A DNA stretch of 64,000 bases, from the NCBI GenBank assembly GCA_020847735.1, contig JADLBL010000023.1, positions 208,495-272,494 of the forward strand. Reading direction: 5' to 3'. The position numbers were made by a program, and so were the translations under genes. Below are positions 16,861 to 31,800 of this stretch, one piece after another. How positions within the stretch are numbered: the stretch's first letter is position 1; the number at the start of each line of letters is the position of its first letter. This stretch comes from Candidatus Eisenbacteria bacterium. GTDB taxonomy: Bacteria > Eisenbacteria > RBG-16-71-46. A model generated the notes under the pieces. It was not told the origin of the DNA and did not search any database. It saw only the letters and a list, made by a program, of their open reading frames with translations.

Positions 16861-19800
16861 ATGCTCGCTCACGCCCTCGTTCGCACCCGCCCCGGCAGCG
16901 TCCGCGCGGTTCCCGCCATGCTTTCCGCGCTGCTCCTTGCAGCCGCCGGCCCCGCGTACGCGCAGCTCTCCGGCACCTACACGATCGGTGCGGGTGGCGA
17001 CTACGCGACCTTCGCGGCCGCGACCACCGCACTGCAGGCGCAGGGCGTCTCGGGCCCGGTGACGTTTTCCGTGCTCCCCGGCTTCTACAATGAACAGGTG
17101 GTGATTCCCGGCATTTCGGGGTCGAGCGTGACCAACCGGGTGACGTTTCAGTCCGCGCTGGACGCTCCGCCGACCGTCATTCTCCAGTGGAGTCCGCCAA
17201 CGGGCAGCGAGCCGACCGTGGAGTTGAACGGCGCGAGCTGGGTCACCCTTCGAAGACTGACCATCGTCGGGACAACGGATGTGGGCCCGACTTCCGCCGT
17301 GCGGATCAGCGGCACCGCGGAGGGAACCGTCCTGTCGGGTTGCGTGCTCCGGTCCAGCACCCTCACGGGCGGGGCGGCCGTGACCATTGAATCGGGAACG
17401 AGCCTGACCGACGTCGAAGTCTCGGACTGCATGCTCGGTCCCGCTGGATCTGGACTGCTCTCCACCGAAACGCAGTTCCTCGATTGCCGCATTCTGCGCA
17501 ACCGTTTCCTGTCCACGATGGGCCTGATCCTCGACGACTGGCAGGGTGGGGCCGGCGCGCTGCTGATCGCGAACAACTTCTTTCCGAACTCGCAGGTCGC
17601 GATCTATCCGGGACCGTCGTCGGGCGGCCTTCAGTTCGTGTTCAACAGCATCTTCCGCGACGTGACGGGTGACGGACTGGTCATCAGCGGCTCCGGCCCG
17701 AACGGGCTGGCGGTCGTGAAGAACAACATCATCCGCGCCGAGGGCGCCGGGTACGCCTACCTCGTCTCCGACACGGCCATGATCGCCGAGTCCGACTACA
17801 ACGACCTCAGCGCCGGCGGCGTCGCGGTGCTCGCGAACTGGGCCGGAACCAACTGCACGACCCTCTCGGCGCTCCAGGCGGCGGGCGGAAAGGAAGCGCA
17901 CTCGATCAGCGTTCCGCCGTCGTTTGCGGGGGCCACCGATCTGCATACGGCGACGGCCGCCCTGGATGGGGCGGGCAGCCCGATCGCCGGGGTCGCCGAA
18001 GACATTGACGGCGAGCTCCGAGACCCGGTCACTCCGGACATCGGCGCCGACGAGTTCACCGCGGTGACAGGCCTCGCCGGAACCTACACCGTGGGCGCGG
18101 GCGGCGATTACGCGACCATCGCCGCGGCGACGGCGGATCTCTCGAGCAAGGGCGTCTCGGGCCCGACGACGTTCGACGTGCTCAGCGGAACGTACGCGGG
18201 CCAGGTGAACCTTGCCCCCGTCCCGGGCGCCTCGCCCGCGAACCGGGTCACGTTCCGCTCGCAGAGCGGCAACGCCGCGGACGTCACGTTGCAGTTCGAC
18301 CCCGTCAGTACGGCACAGGGCGTGATCCAGATCGCGGACGCGGACTACCTCACGATCTCGACCCTGACCCTCCAGGTCACCCAGGGGTCGGGCTATGGCT
18401 CCGGCCTGACGCTTCAGGGCGTCACCCAGGGCGTACGCATCGAGAGCTGCGTCATCAACGGCCTCGCTTCGAACGGCACCGGGGTTCGTGTCTCCTCCGG
18501 CGTGCACGACAGCCTCGTGATCCGTCAGAACACGATTCCCATGGGCGGCAATGGCATCGCTCTCTTCGCCGCCACCTACACCGGCGTTCGCGTCGAACGG
18601 AATCTGATCGGAACCATGGGCCAGTGGGCGATCGAGCTCGCAGGCTGGACGGGCCCGCCCACCGGAGCGGTCCGCATCGCCAACAACGTGGTCCAGAACG
18701 GCGGCATCCTGATCCAGCAGAACGCGGGGACCAGCAGGGGAGTCGAGATCCTTCACAATTCGGTCTCGCGGGCGACAGCAGCCCCGGTGCTCAGCGTTTC
18801 GACCTCGGGCGGCACGTCCTCGAACGCCATTAGCATCCTGAACAACGTTTTCTCCAACATTGGCGATGGCGTCGTGTTGAACGTGGGAGACCCGACGGCG
18901 ATCGCCGCTTCGGACCACAACTCGCTTCACACGACCGGCGCGGTTCTCGCGTCCTGGGGTGGCTCCAACCACGGTTCGCTTGCCGAACTCCGCGCGACGA
19001 GCGGCAAAGACCTCGCCTCCATCGAAGGCTTCCCCGGGTTCATTGACGCGGCGCTGCACACGCGCTCGTCCTTCCTGAACGCCGCGGCCCAGCCGCTCGC
19101 CGGCGTCACCGAGGACTTCGACGGCGATCCGCGCGATCCCGCGACGCCCGACATAGGCGCCGACGAGTTCGCGACGCCGTACACTCCGCTCGCCGGCACG
19201 TACACGGTGGGTTCAGGGGCGCAGTACAACAACCTCACCAGCGCGGCCGCTGACCTGCTGCTGCGCGGTGTCTCGGGCCCGGTGACGTTCGACCTCTTCA
19301 GCCAGACGTTTCCCGAGCAGCTCAAGTTCTATTCCCCGATCGGAGTCTCGGCCACGAACCGCGTGACGTTCCGCTCCCAGACGGGGGACGCGGCGAGCGT
19401 GACGGTGAACTTCAACCCGAACAGCACCGCCGGGGGCGTCGTGCACCTGAGCGGAGCCGATTACGTCACGCTGTCCGACCTCACGCTGCAGGCGGGAGGA
19501 GCGGGGGTCGGCTCGGGGGTCGCGATCGCCGGCGGGACCGTCGGGGTGCGGGTCCAGCGCTGCGTGATCACCGGCATGCAGACCAGCGGGTACGGTGTGC
19601 TGTTCGCGTCCAATTCGAAGGCCGACAGCGCGGAGGTTTCGGGAAACACGATCGCAGCCTCGAATCGCGGCGTGTTCGCCAACGGCCCGACCTTGACGGG
19701 GGTGCGTATCACAGGCAACTCGATCCGCGACGCGTCGAACGCGGGCATCACAATTTCGTCGTGGACAGGCCCCGCGAGCGGCTCCGTTCGGATCGCGAAC

Positions 19801-22800
19801 AACATGTTGTCGAACGCGGACATCGAACTCGCCTTGGTGTCCACCTCGCTGGGCGCGGAGTGTGCGCACAATACGCTTTACATCCGCTCGCTGAGCGATG
19901 CCTTGACGCTGATTGCCTCGAATACCCTCCCGGGCACGATGCGGATCCAGAACAACATCTTCGCGTGCGAGGGCGGTGGTCGCCCGCTGGTGTCGAACCA
20001 GGCGATCCCTTCAGGGGTCTGTGACTACAACGCTCTGTACACGACCGGTGCGGTGCTGACCTCGATCGTTGCCAACCTCTCGCAGACTCTGGCCGAACAC
20101 CAGGCCGCGAACGCGATTGATCTGAACTCCGTCAGCTTCCACCCCGGACTCGCATCCGCCACGGACCTGCACACGACGCTCTCCGCGCTCGACGGCCGCG
20201 GCACGCCGGTGGCATCGGTCGCCACGGACTTCGACGGCCAGCCGCGGGACCCTTCGACGCCGGACATCGGCGCCGACGAGTTCGCTCCCGGCTCGCCGCT
20301 CTTCACCGGCACCTACACGATCGGCGCGGGGGGCGACTACGCGACCTTTGCTGCGGCGACGTCGGACCTGCTGCTGCGCGGCGTGACGGGCCCGGTCACT
20401 TTCGCGGTGCTCCCGGGTACCTACACCGAGCGCGTGATCGTCCGCGCGGCGGGCGGCATGTCGCCCGCGAACCGCCTGACTTTCGAATCGCAAAACGGCT
20501 CACGCTCGGACGTCACCGTGCAGTACAACACTGCTTCCACCATTCAGGGCGTCTTCGAGCTTCAGGGCGCGAGCTGGACCTCGGTGCGCAACCTGACGCT
20601 GCGGGTCACCCAGGCCTCGGGCAGCGGCTCGGGCGTCCGGCTCACCGGGTTCGTCGAGTCCGCGGCGATTCAAGGTTGCGCCATGACCGGTTTGCAGGCG
20701 AGCGGCTACGGCGTGAACCTGAGCCTCGGCAGAGCGGACTCTCTGCGCGTCACCGACAACCTCGTGGACTCCGGCGTGCGCGGGATCAACCTGGAGACGG
20801 TCACGCTCCGGGGCGTTCAGGTGCTGCGCAACTCGTTCATGAACGGCGGCGCCAGCTCGGTCTACGTGCGCGGGTGGGATGGTCCGGCGGGCGGCGCGCT
20901 ACTCATCGCGAACAACTGGATGTCGTCGCCCCTGGTATTGTACACCAGCGGACCCGGGTCCGTCGGCGTGGAGGCCTATCACAACAGCATCAGCATCACC
21001 TCGGCTACGTACGATGCCTTCGCGCTCAGCACCCTCTCGGGCTCGCCGCCCGTCGGCGCCGTGAAGCTGAAGAACAACGTCGTCGCGTCGTTCGCCGGCG
21101 GCCGCGCCCTGTCCGTGACCTCGCCCGCCTTGCTCGCGGAATGCGACTACAACGACTACTTCACCGCGCACACGACTCTCGCCACGGCGAGCTCCGTGAA
21201 CTACGCCGACCTCGCGGCCTGGCGCGCGTTCAGCGGTTTCGACGCCCACTCGCTCGAAGTGCACCCGGGCTTCGTGGATGTCGTGGACGACCTGCACACG
21301 GCGAGCAGTTTCCTCGACGGCCTCGGCGCGCCGGTGACCGGCGTGACCGAGGACTTCGACGGTCAGACGCGCAGCGCATCGGCCCCCGACATCGGCGCCG
21401 ACGAGTTCACGGCCGTCGCGCCGATCGCGACGGGCGCGTACACGGTCGGGGCCGGGGGCGACTACCCGACGCCGACCGCGATGCTGGACGATCTCTACCA
21501 GCGGGGCGTCGCGGGCCCGGTCACGTTCCAGCTCCTGACGGGCACCTACACCGGGCAGTGGAAACTCCAGACGCCGGCGGGCGCCTCGGCCGCCAACCCG
21601 GTCACGTTCCGCTCGCAGACCGGCAATGCGTCCGACGTGATCCTCGAGTACGCCTCGCTCTCGACCGCGACGGGCATCGTCGAGTTTCGTGGCGCAGATC
21701 ATGTCTCGATCGCCGACCTCACGCTGCGCAAGACCGGGGGTCTCACGCCGTCCTGCGGCGTCTACATCTCCGGCCGGAGCACCACGAGCACGATCGAGGG
21801 TTGTACGCTCGCTGCGCTCGGACTTAGCGGAATCGGGATCAACATCGCCAGCGGCGGCGCCGCCGAGAGCCTGCTGGTGAGCCGCAACACGGTGACGGGG
21901 GTTGGCAACGGGCTCTACGGCAACACCGGGGTCACGGTGACCGGCGTGCGCGTGCTGCGCAACTGGTTCGACGTCGCGTCCTCGACCGGTCTGCCGATCC
22001 ACTTCCAGAACTGGATCGGGCCGGCGACCGGGTCGCTCTACATTGCGAACAACTTCTTCACCGGAAACGGCAGGGTGCTGCTGTCCCAGGGCCCGGCGTC
22101 GGCGGGAGTCGAGTTCAACTTCAACAGCGTGAACGTTTCCAACATCAACGGGGCGCTTTCGCTCCTCGTGGCCTCCGGCGCTCCGCCCGCGGGCTCGGTG
22201 CGGCTCCGGAACAACATCTTCCAGAACCGCAATGTCACCGGTCCGGCGCTGACGGTCGCAAACGGAGCCGCCGTCGCCGTCTCCGACCACAATAATTTCT
22301 ACAAGCCATCCGGCGGAACTCTGGCGAGCTGGTCGCTCTCGACCGTCTCGACGCTGGCCGCGCTGCAGTCCGTGAGCCTGCAGGACGCCCAGTCGGTCAG
22401 CGGCGACCCGCTTTTCACGTCGCTCACCGACCTGCACACGAGCGCGAGCCTGCTGGCGGGAGCGGGAACGCCCGTGGCGGGAATCACCGACGACTTCGAC
22501 GGCCAGCCGCGCGACCCCGCGACTCCGGACATCGGCGCCGACGAAAACACGCCGGCCGGCCCGCCGCTCGCCGGCACGTACACGATCGGCGCTGGCGGAA
22601 GCTACCTGTCGTTCGCCGCCGCCGTGAGCGATCTCGAAACGCGCGGCGTCTTTGCTCCGGTGACGTTCAACGTCCTGCCCGGCGCCTACCCCGAACAGGT
22701 GACACTCAACTCGATCCCCGGCGCGTCTCCGGCCAGCCGCGTCACGTTCCGCTCGCTGACCGGGAACGCGGCCGATGCGACGCTGCAGTTCGCCAACAAC

Positions 22801-25800
22801 CTGAGCTCGAGCGGCGTCCTGCAGCTCTCAGGCGTGTCGCACGTGTCGTTCCGCGACCTGACCATTGCCATGTCCGGACCGCCGAACGCCGCCGGCGCCG
22901 CCGTTTACCTTACGAACTCCGCGGTCGCGGTGTGGATCACGAACTGCGTGCTCGCCGGCTCGTCCTCGTCGGGGCGCGGTCTGCTCGCGGCCGGCGCGAC
23001 GCTCGACAGCGTTCTCATCGAAGGCAACCGGTTCCCGCTGACAGGCGAGTCCATGAACCTGTCGGGGAACCTCAGCGGCGTGCGGGTCATGGGCAACGTT
23101 CTCGAGGGCGTTTCGAACCCCGCGAGCGGAGGCCTGGTCGTGAGCGGGTGGACCGGTCCGGCCACCGGTGCGCTGCTCATCGCGAACAACTTCTGCATCG
23201 GGAACGCGTGGATCAACGTTATCCAGACCGCGGGTTCGAACGGGCTCGAGGTCTACCACAACAGCGTGCGGACCACGGGAAGCCTCGACGCATTCACGCT
23301 GACCATCAGCGGCTCGGCCCCGGCGAACTCGGTCCGGGTCATGGACAACGTGTTCGCGTGCACCGGAACCGGGCGGCCACTCGTGGTCGCGTTGCCCTCG
23401 GTGATCGCCGTCTCGGACTACAACGATCTCCACACCGTTGGGGGGCCCGTGCTCACCCGCTGGGGCGGATCGAACTACGCGACCCTCGCGGCGCACCGGG
23501 CGGGCAGTGGACAGGACGCCCACTCCGTGAGCGGGGACCCGCAGTTCACGTCCGCCAGCGATCTGCACGCGTCCGCCGCGCTGCTCAGCGGTGCGGGCAC
23601 GCCGCTCGCGGCCGTCCCCACGGACATTGATGGTGAAACCCGCAGCCTCAACGCGCCCGACATCGGCGCCGACGAGTTCGCCCTCGCCGCGCCGCTCGCG
23701 GGCGACTACACGGTCGGCACGGCCGGCGACTACGCGACTCCGGCGGCCGCGGCGGCGGACCTGACGCTGCGCGGCGTCTCCGGGCCGGTGAACTTCCTGA
23801 TTCAGTCGGGCACGTACGACGGCACCGTGACGCTGACCACGATCGCGGGGGCGGGTCCCGGCGCGCGCGTCCGCTTCGCCTCGCAGTCGGGCGCCGCCGG
23901 CGATGTCGTGCTGCGCGCGTCCGCGGCGAACTCGGACGGCAGCGACGCCGTGCTCCGCCTGGCCGGCGCCCGTTACGTGGACGTGGAGGCCGTCACGCTC
24001 CGCTCGACCGTGCCGGGAGCGAGCGGCACGCTCGCCTGGCTCGCGTCCGCGACCGACAATGACCGGTTCCTCGGCTGCACCCTCGATCTCGCGCTCGGCG
24101 GCCTGTACGGCATCTACGGATTCTCCGCCGTGATGGACAGCCTCGTGGTCCGCAACTGCACGTTCTCGATGCCCAGCGGCAGCAGCTACGGCTACGGCGT
24201 CTCCGCCGCGGGATTCTCGACCGCACATGGCGCGGTCATCGAAGGCAATGACTTCACCGGGGGCCTCACCGGCATCTACTGGGTGCCGAGCCTGGCGTCG
24301 AACGGCATGATCGTGCGCGACAACACGTGCACGATGGGCAGCAGTGGCACCGGCTTCCTGCTGTCCTTTCTGAACGGCGGCGAAGTGACGGGGAACCGGA
24401 TCGCCAGCGACGGCTACGGGATGAACCTGCAGTACATGGACGGTTCCACGCTGGTGGCGAACAATTTCGTGCAGGCCAGCGGCTACGGGTTCTTCCTGCA
24501 GAGCCCGGCCTCGATCCGTCTCTACCACAACAGCGTGAACCACACCGGGGCGACCGGGAGCGCCGTTCACGTTTCCCCGAGCGCCCTCGGCGCGGTGACG
24601 CTGGTGGACAACGTCCTCGCCGCCACGGGCGGCGGGTACGCCCTCTCGGTCAACGGGCCGCCTTCGCACATCGCGCTCTCGAACTACAACGACCTCTACG
24701 TGACCGGACCGACGCTGGCCCGGTTCAACTTCACCGACTACCCGACGCTCGCCGACCTGCGCGCCGGAACCGGTTTCGAGGCGCAGTCGGCCTCGGCGAA
24801 TCCGTCGTTCGTCTCCGCCACCGACCTGCACGCGCAGGCGGCGGCGCTCGACGGGGCCGGCACGCCGCTGGCCGAAGTGACGACCGACATTGACGGCGAG
24901 CCGCGCAGCCTCACGGCGCCCGACATCGGCGCCGACGAGTTCGCGATCCTGGACGGCGTTCCTCCGGTCGTGACCTTCGAGGCGGGGCCGGCCGACAACG
25001 CGGTGCTTTTCGGCGACACGGCGTCGTACGCATGGTCGGCCACCGACAACCTGACGCCGGGCGACTCCATCACCTACCGCTCGGCGCTCGACGCGCCGTT
25101 TTCCGGCGCCTACGGTTACGAAACCTCGCGTTCGCTCGCCGGCCTGACCGACGGCCCGCACTCGTTCCGCGTCGAGGCGAGGGATCTCGCCGGCGGCATC
25201 AGCGCGCCGATCGCGCGCACGCTGCGCGTGCACCGCACGGCCCCCGACGTGGCCTTCGACAGCCCCGCCGCCGGAGCGTTCACGGGCGCCGCCGTCGGCG
25301 TGACCTGGCACATGATCGCCCGCAGCCTGGTTTCGAACCCCGACAGCATCTTCTTCTCGTCCCGGCTGGACTCGGGCGCTTTCAGCCCGCCCTTGCGCGA
25401 TTCGTCCGCCGCGCTGAGCGGGCTGGCCGAGGGTCCGCATTCGGTCGAGGTGCGGGTCACCGACGAGGCGGGCCTGGCGAACACGCGTTCGCGAGCGTTC
25501 ACCGTGGACCTCACGGCTCCCACCGTTTCGATCACGAGCGGTCCGCCCGAGGGCGGGTACTCGCCCGCAGGCGTCGCCTTCACCTTCTCCTCGACCGACA
25601 ATCTGACTCCCGCGGTCCAGATGCGGTACTCGTACCGCCTCGACGGTGGCGCGTTCACGCCGCCCTCCACGACGGCGGGCGCGAACTACGCCGACCTCGG
25701 GCCCGGACCGCACACGCTCGGCGTCCGCGCCCACGACGCTGCGGACAACGTGAGCGCCGAGGTGGCCCGCCAGTGGACCGTGGACCTTTCGCCGCCCGAG

Positions 25801-28800
25801 ACCCAGATCGCCGGCGGACCGGCGGACGGCGACACCCTGGGCTCGAACAGCGTGACGTTCGACTTCACGGGCACCGACAACCTGACGCCCCTCGCCTCGT
25901 TGCGCTTCCAGGCCCGGCTCGACGGAGCCGGGTTCGACGCGGCCTCGGCCGCCACGAGCCGGAACTACTCCGGCGTGCCGGACGGGCCGCACTCGTTCCA
26001 GGTGCGGGCGGTGGACCTCGCCGGCCTCCCCGACGGCACGCCCGCGGCGCGCACGTTCACGGTGGACGCGCAGGGACCGGCGGTCCTCATCGCCAGTGGG
26101 CCGGCGAACAACGCCTGCGTGGACACGGCCGATGTGGCGTACGCGTGGTCGGCGACCGACGCGGTGACGCCGCCGGCGCAGATCGAGTTCTCGTACCAGC
26201 TGGACGCCACGCCCTTCACGGCCTACGGGCCGGACACGAGCGCCTCGTTCACGTCGCTCGCCGAAGGCCTGCACACGTTCACGCTGCAGGCCCGCGACGG
26301 CAGCGGCCACGTGACGAGCGTCACGCGCTCGATCCGGGTGGACGTGTCGGCTCCGGTCGCGGCCGCGCCGACGACGCGCGTGCTGGACAGCTCGAGGATC
26401 CGCATCCAGTGCACCGCGAGCGACAACTCGGGCGTGACCGGCTTCCGCGTGCAGGTCTCGACCGATCCGGCGTTCGGCTCGCTCGCGGCCGACGTGCAGA
26501 TCGGCGCGAGCGGCACCCATGACTTCATCGGCGTGCCCGGCAGCTCGTACTACGCCCGCTCGCAGGCGTCCGACTGCGCCGGAAACCTGACGGCGTTCAC
26601 GGGCCCTTCGAACGTCGCGATCCTCGCGAGCCTGCCGAACCTGGTGGTCACGAACGTGACCGCGCCGCCGACGGCGACCTCCGGCCAGCCGATCGTGGTG
26701 GACTACACGGTGGCGAACAACGGCGCCGGTCCGACGAGCACGCCGTCGTGGTGGGAATCCGTCTGGCTGTCGCCGACTCCGACCTACGACGCGCAGACGG
26801 CCGTGCTGCTCGGACAGCGGCAGAACGTCACCTTCCTCGGAGTGGGCGAGTCCTACACCGGCTCGGTGACGGGCACCGTGCCCCTCGGCACCAGCGGCAC
26901 GCGTTACGTGCTGGCGACCGCCGATGGCGGCGACGCCGTCCCCGAAACCGACGGCACGGACAACACGTCCGCTTCGGGCGCGGTGGCGGTCGTGCTCGGC
27001 GCCGTCGCCGACCTGGTCGTGACGCAGGTGGTCGCCCCCCCGACGGCGCTCTCGGGCGAAACCGTTACCGTCTCGTGGACGGTGCGCAACGGCGGCGCCG
27101 GCCGCACCGACGCCTCGCAATGGTACGACGCGGTCTTCCTCTCGACGGATGCGACTTTCGACTTCGACGTGCTCGGCGGCCAGAGCATTCGTGCTACCGA
27201 CGACTGGCTCGCACGCACGCAGCACACCGGCGTGCTCGAGGCGGATTCCTCGTACACCGCCAGCCTGCAGGTGACGTTGCCGCCCTACTTCGGCGGCACG
27301 CGCTATCTGATCGTGGCGAGCGACATGAACGCATCCACCGACAACCAGTCCGTGGGTGAGCGCGGGCTCGTGTTCGAGGACCAGCAGGAAATCAACGCGA
27401 CGGCCGGCGCGGCGACCGAGGTGACCCAGCAGCTCCCGCCGGACCTGCGCGTGGACGCGCTCACGACGAACGGGCAGCCGGTCTCGGGCGGCGGGCTCCA
27501 GGCTTCGTTCACGGTCGGCAACCACGGCTTCAACGCGACCGGCGCCGGTGCGTGGACGGACCAGCTCTGGCTGTCCGCCGATTCCCTGCTCGACGTGGCC
27601 GACGTCCTGCTGGGCTCCTACCCGCAGAGCGGCAACCTGGACCTGGACGCGAGCTACTCGCGGAACGTCGTCGTGAACCTTCCCAAGGGCATCAGCGGGC
27701 CGCGGTGGCTGATCGCGAAGCTGGACGTCTACGGCCAGCTCGTGGAGTACCTCGAAAGCAACAACGTCACGCCCCTCGCGCAGCCCGTCAACGTGGCGCT
27801 CTCGCCGTGGCCGAACCTCGCGCCGGTGGCGGTCTCGGTGAGCGACACGGTTCTTGCCGGCGGCTCGGGCACCGCGCAATGGCAGGTTTCGAACGCCGGC
27901 ACCGGGAGCGTCGCCGCTGCCTTCACGGACAACGTCGAACTGGGCACGGGCGCCATCTGGACTTCCAGCGCGCGCGTCTCGGGTTCGCAGCGCGCGAACC
28001 ACGTGCTTCAGCCGGCCGAGTCGTATTCGGCGAGCGCGACGTTCAACGTGCCGGCGTCGTACGCGGGCACGTACTGGGTGTTCGCGCGCACCGACGCGCA
28101 GAACGAGGTGTTCGAGCACACCGACGAGGGCGACAACATCGTGGCCATCGGCACGGTGTATGTGAAGCCCTACCCGGCCATTGATCTCGGGGTCACGAAC
28201 GTCTCCGGGCCGGCCGCCGCCTCGGGCGGCGGGCCGCTGCCGGTGAGCTACTCGGTGGCCAACGGCGGGCAGGGAGCGACGCTCGCCGGCTGGTGGCCCG
28301 AGGAAGTCTGGCTGTCGTCGGACACGTCTTTCAATCCCGCGCAGGACCACCAGGTCGCGACTCCCGGCCACGCCGGCGCACTTGCGGCGGGTGCGGGCTA
28401 CGCGCGTGACGTCAGCGGTACGGTGCCGCAGGGATTGAACGGCGCCTACCACGTGATCGTGCGCTCGGACCCGGGCGGCGCCTCCGGCGACGGCGCGCTG
28501 GCGAACAACACCGCCGTATCGGCGGGCACGGTGCTCGTGACCTCGCCGGCTCCGCCGCAGCTCACCGTGAGCGGCGTGACGGTGGCGGCGAACCTCGACG
28601 CGGGCCAGCCGGCGCTGGTGGGCTGGCAGGTGAACAACGGCGGCGCCGGGGCCGTGCCGAACAGCGAGTGGTACGTCGGCGCCTACCTGTCGCAGGACCC
28701 GTGGCTGGACGGCAGCGACGTCTCGCTCGGCAGCGTGGCCGGGCCGGCCGCGCTCGGCGGCGGCTCGAGCGCTCCGCAGCAGCTCACGGCGACGATGCCG

Positions 28801-31800
28801 GGCTGGGCTTCGGGCGCCTACTACGTGATCGTGCGCGCCGACAACCGCGGCGAAGTGTGGGAAGCCGGCGCCGAGAACGACAACGCCGCGACCGCGCCGA
28901 CGACCCTCACGCTGCCGCCGCCCTCGGATCTCGTCGTGACCGACGTCCTGGTGCCGCCCGCGGCGGTGCCGGGCGAACCGATCACGGTGACCTACACGCT
29001 GGCGAACCAGGGTGCGAACCCGGCGGTGGGCCAGCTGCAGAACGCGGTCTTCATGTCGTCGGACTCGGCGTTCATCTCGAGCGTGGATCCGCTGGTCGGC
29101 GTCGAGATCGTCAACATCAACCTGCCGCCCGGCGGATCACAGCGCTTCACGGCGCGGGCGTCCGCGCGGCCGCTGCAGGTGGACCTCGACGGCAACGTCA
29201 CCGGGACGCTGCCACCACTCTCGCCCGGCTCCTACCACGCGATCGTCCGGGCCAACATCCGCGACAACATCCGCGAGTCCGACGGAGCGAACAACCAGAC
29301 GATCTCGGCGGCGCAGGTGCTGACCGACCTGCCGGCGCTCTCGCTCGGGATCCCGGCCGCCTTCGACCTCGCGGACGGTCAGGCGCGGTTCTGGAAGGTG
29401 AGCGTGCCCGCCGACTTCGATCTCGAGCTGACGCTCTCCAGCGACGTGGCGGACGCGACGAACGAGATGTTCACGGCGTTCGCGCGCACACCCGACGAGA
29501 ACGAGTGGGACTTCAGCGGCCCGGCCGGCTTCACCGCGAACCCGGTGGTGCTGGTTCCGCAGACGCAGGCGGGCACCTACTACCTGATGGTCGTCGCCCG
29601 CGATCTCGGCCAGGTGGCTAGCCTCGAACACCTGACGCTGCTCGCCGAGACGCTGCCGTTCTCGATCACCTCGCACGCGCCGACGGCCGGCGGCGCGGGC
29701 GGACGGGTGACGATGCGCGTGCGCGGCGCCGGCCTGCGCGACACGACGGAGTTCCGGCTCGAGCAATCGGGCGTCGTCAAGGCCCGCGCGCGGCTCGCGA
29801 AGTTCACGAACTCGACCGACGTGCTCGCCCGCTTCGACCTGACGGGCGTCGCCGAGGGTCTGTACGACCTCGTCGCGGCCAACGGCCTGACGACCGTCGT
29901 GATTCCCGGCGGCTTCTCGGTGGAGCCCGCGCGTCCCGTCGAGGTCGCGATCGAGACGGACAACGCCGACGTGTTGCGGCGCAGCGCGACCGCGCCGTTC
30001 ACCGTTCGGCTGCGCAACCCCTCGAACCAGGACGCGCCGGTGGTGCGGGCGCGCGTGCTGTTCCCGGCGACCTCGGCGCTGCGTTCGCTCGAGGCGGATC
30101 CGGGACTGTTCCCGGCCAGCGCGCTGGTGCCGTCGCTCACTCCCGTCGCCGGTGACGCGGCGGTGCTTCACCGTGCCGGCGGTGGCGATTCGCTTCTCGC
30201 GGTGGAGGTCGTCGGTGCGAACCTCGCCCCGGGCGAGTCCCGGGCCCTGACGCTGGGCGTCTCGGGATTCGACAGCAGCCCGTATTCGATCCGCGTGCTG
30301 GCGGACGCGACGACCGTGATCGCCTTCCTCGACCGGCAGCAGGCGGCGCACGAGGCGGCGAGGCGGGCGCTGCTCTCCGATCCGGCCGGGCTGCCGGCGG
30401 ATCTGGTGGCGCTCGCCGGTGACGCCTTCGCGTTTCGCGACACGTCGCTGATCAACACTTACGTCCGCCCGGGCATGCTGGCGGCGAGCGACGTCGAGGA
30501 CTATCTGTTCATCATTGATCACCTCGTCCTGCCGTCGCCGGACTTCGCCCTTCCCGCGGGCCCGCAGACGCTGCTCGACGAACTGGCGGCCGGCGGACCG
30601 TGCGGCGGTGCGGGCGTCGTGCCGGAGTGCGCGCCGGACGTGGCCGTGCCGGGCACGGCGTTGCCCGCGTGCGTCAGCGTCTTCGACGCGGCTGATCTGC
30701 CCGTGCCGGTGGCGGTCGCCGATGGCCGCGTCGCACGCGTCACGGGCGGCACCGCGGCCGGCTTCTCGGTCACGGCCAGCGCGAATGCGCGCGTCGTCGT
30801 CCCGTGCGACCCGAACCTGATGACCGGTCCGGCCGGGTTCGGCACCGAGAAGTGGGTGCGGGGCGCGGCGCCGATGCCGTACCGCGTGGACTTCGAAAAC
30901 CTGCCGGGCGTCGCGTCGGCGCCGGCCCAGGTCGTGCGCATCACGGTTCCGATCGATCCGAACCTCGACCTGACGACGTTCCGGGTGGGCAGCATGGGGT
31001 TCGGCGGCACGCACCAGATCAACGTGCCGGGAGGGCGCACGAGCTACAGTGCGCAAAACGGCTACGCGGACCTCGGTCTCGCGGTGCGGGTCACGGCGGG
31101 CATCAATCTGCAGACGCGGGAAGCGAGCTGGGTGTTCACGACCATAGACCCGGCGACGGGCCAGCAGCCCACCAATCCGTACATCGGCTTCCTGCCCGTG
31201 AACAACCAGTTCGGCGACGGCACCGGATTCGTGACCTACAGCATTCAGCCCTACGCGAACGCCGTCTCGGGCGGCACGGTGCAGGCGCAGGCCTCCATCC
31301 AGTTCGACGTCAACACGCCCATGCCGACGAACATGGCCATGAACCGGGTGGACACCCGGCTGCCTTCGAGCGCCGCGCTCACGGGCATCGAGCAGCTCGA
31401 TGCCTCGCGCGTGCGGGTTCACTGGACCGGCTCGGACGACTCGACCGGGGCGGGCCTGGCAAACGTGACGCTCTACGTGCGCCAGGACGTGGGCGCGTTC
31501 ACACCGGTCGCCCCCCCCACCAGCGGCACGTCGCTGGAGGTGCCGGTCGCGGATGGCCACACGTTCGGGTTCTACACGCTCGCGGCGGACAACGTCGGCA
31601 ACGCCGAGGTCACGAAGTCGGACCCCGAGGCGGCGGTCACCGTCGGCAGCCCGCAGCTCGGCACGGACAACGGGCCGCCGCGCGTCACGCTGCTCCACCA
31701 GAACTTCCCCAATCCGTTCCGCGCCGGCACCCGGGTGCGGTTCGATCTGGCGCGCGACGAAACCGTCACGCTCGACATCTTCGACGTCCAGGGCCGGCTC

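Noticed and set aside
16966-24954. CRISPR-like or recent duplication reading of the seven repeats
   Set aside because: Units are ~1.1 kb, coding and strongly diverged; no short direct repeats with unique spacers.
22828-28452. 1874-codon open frame on the minus strand inside the giant gene
   Set aside because: Very high GC makes antisense frames of GC-biased genes stay open. The product is Arg/Ala/Val-rich, shows no domain and no start context, and the plus frame has clear domains.
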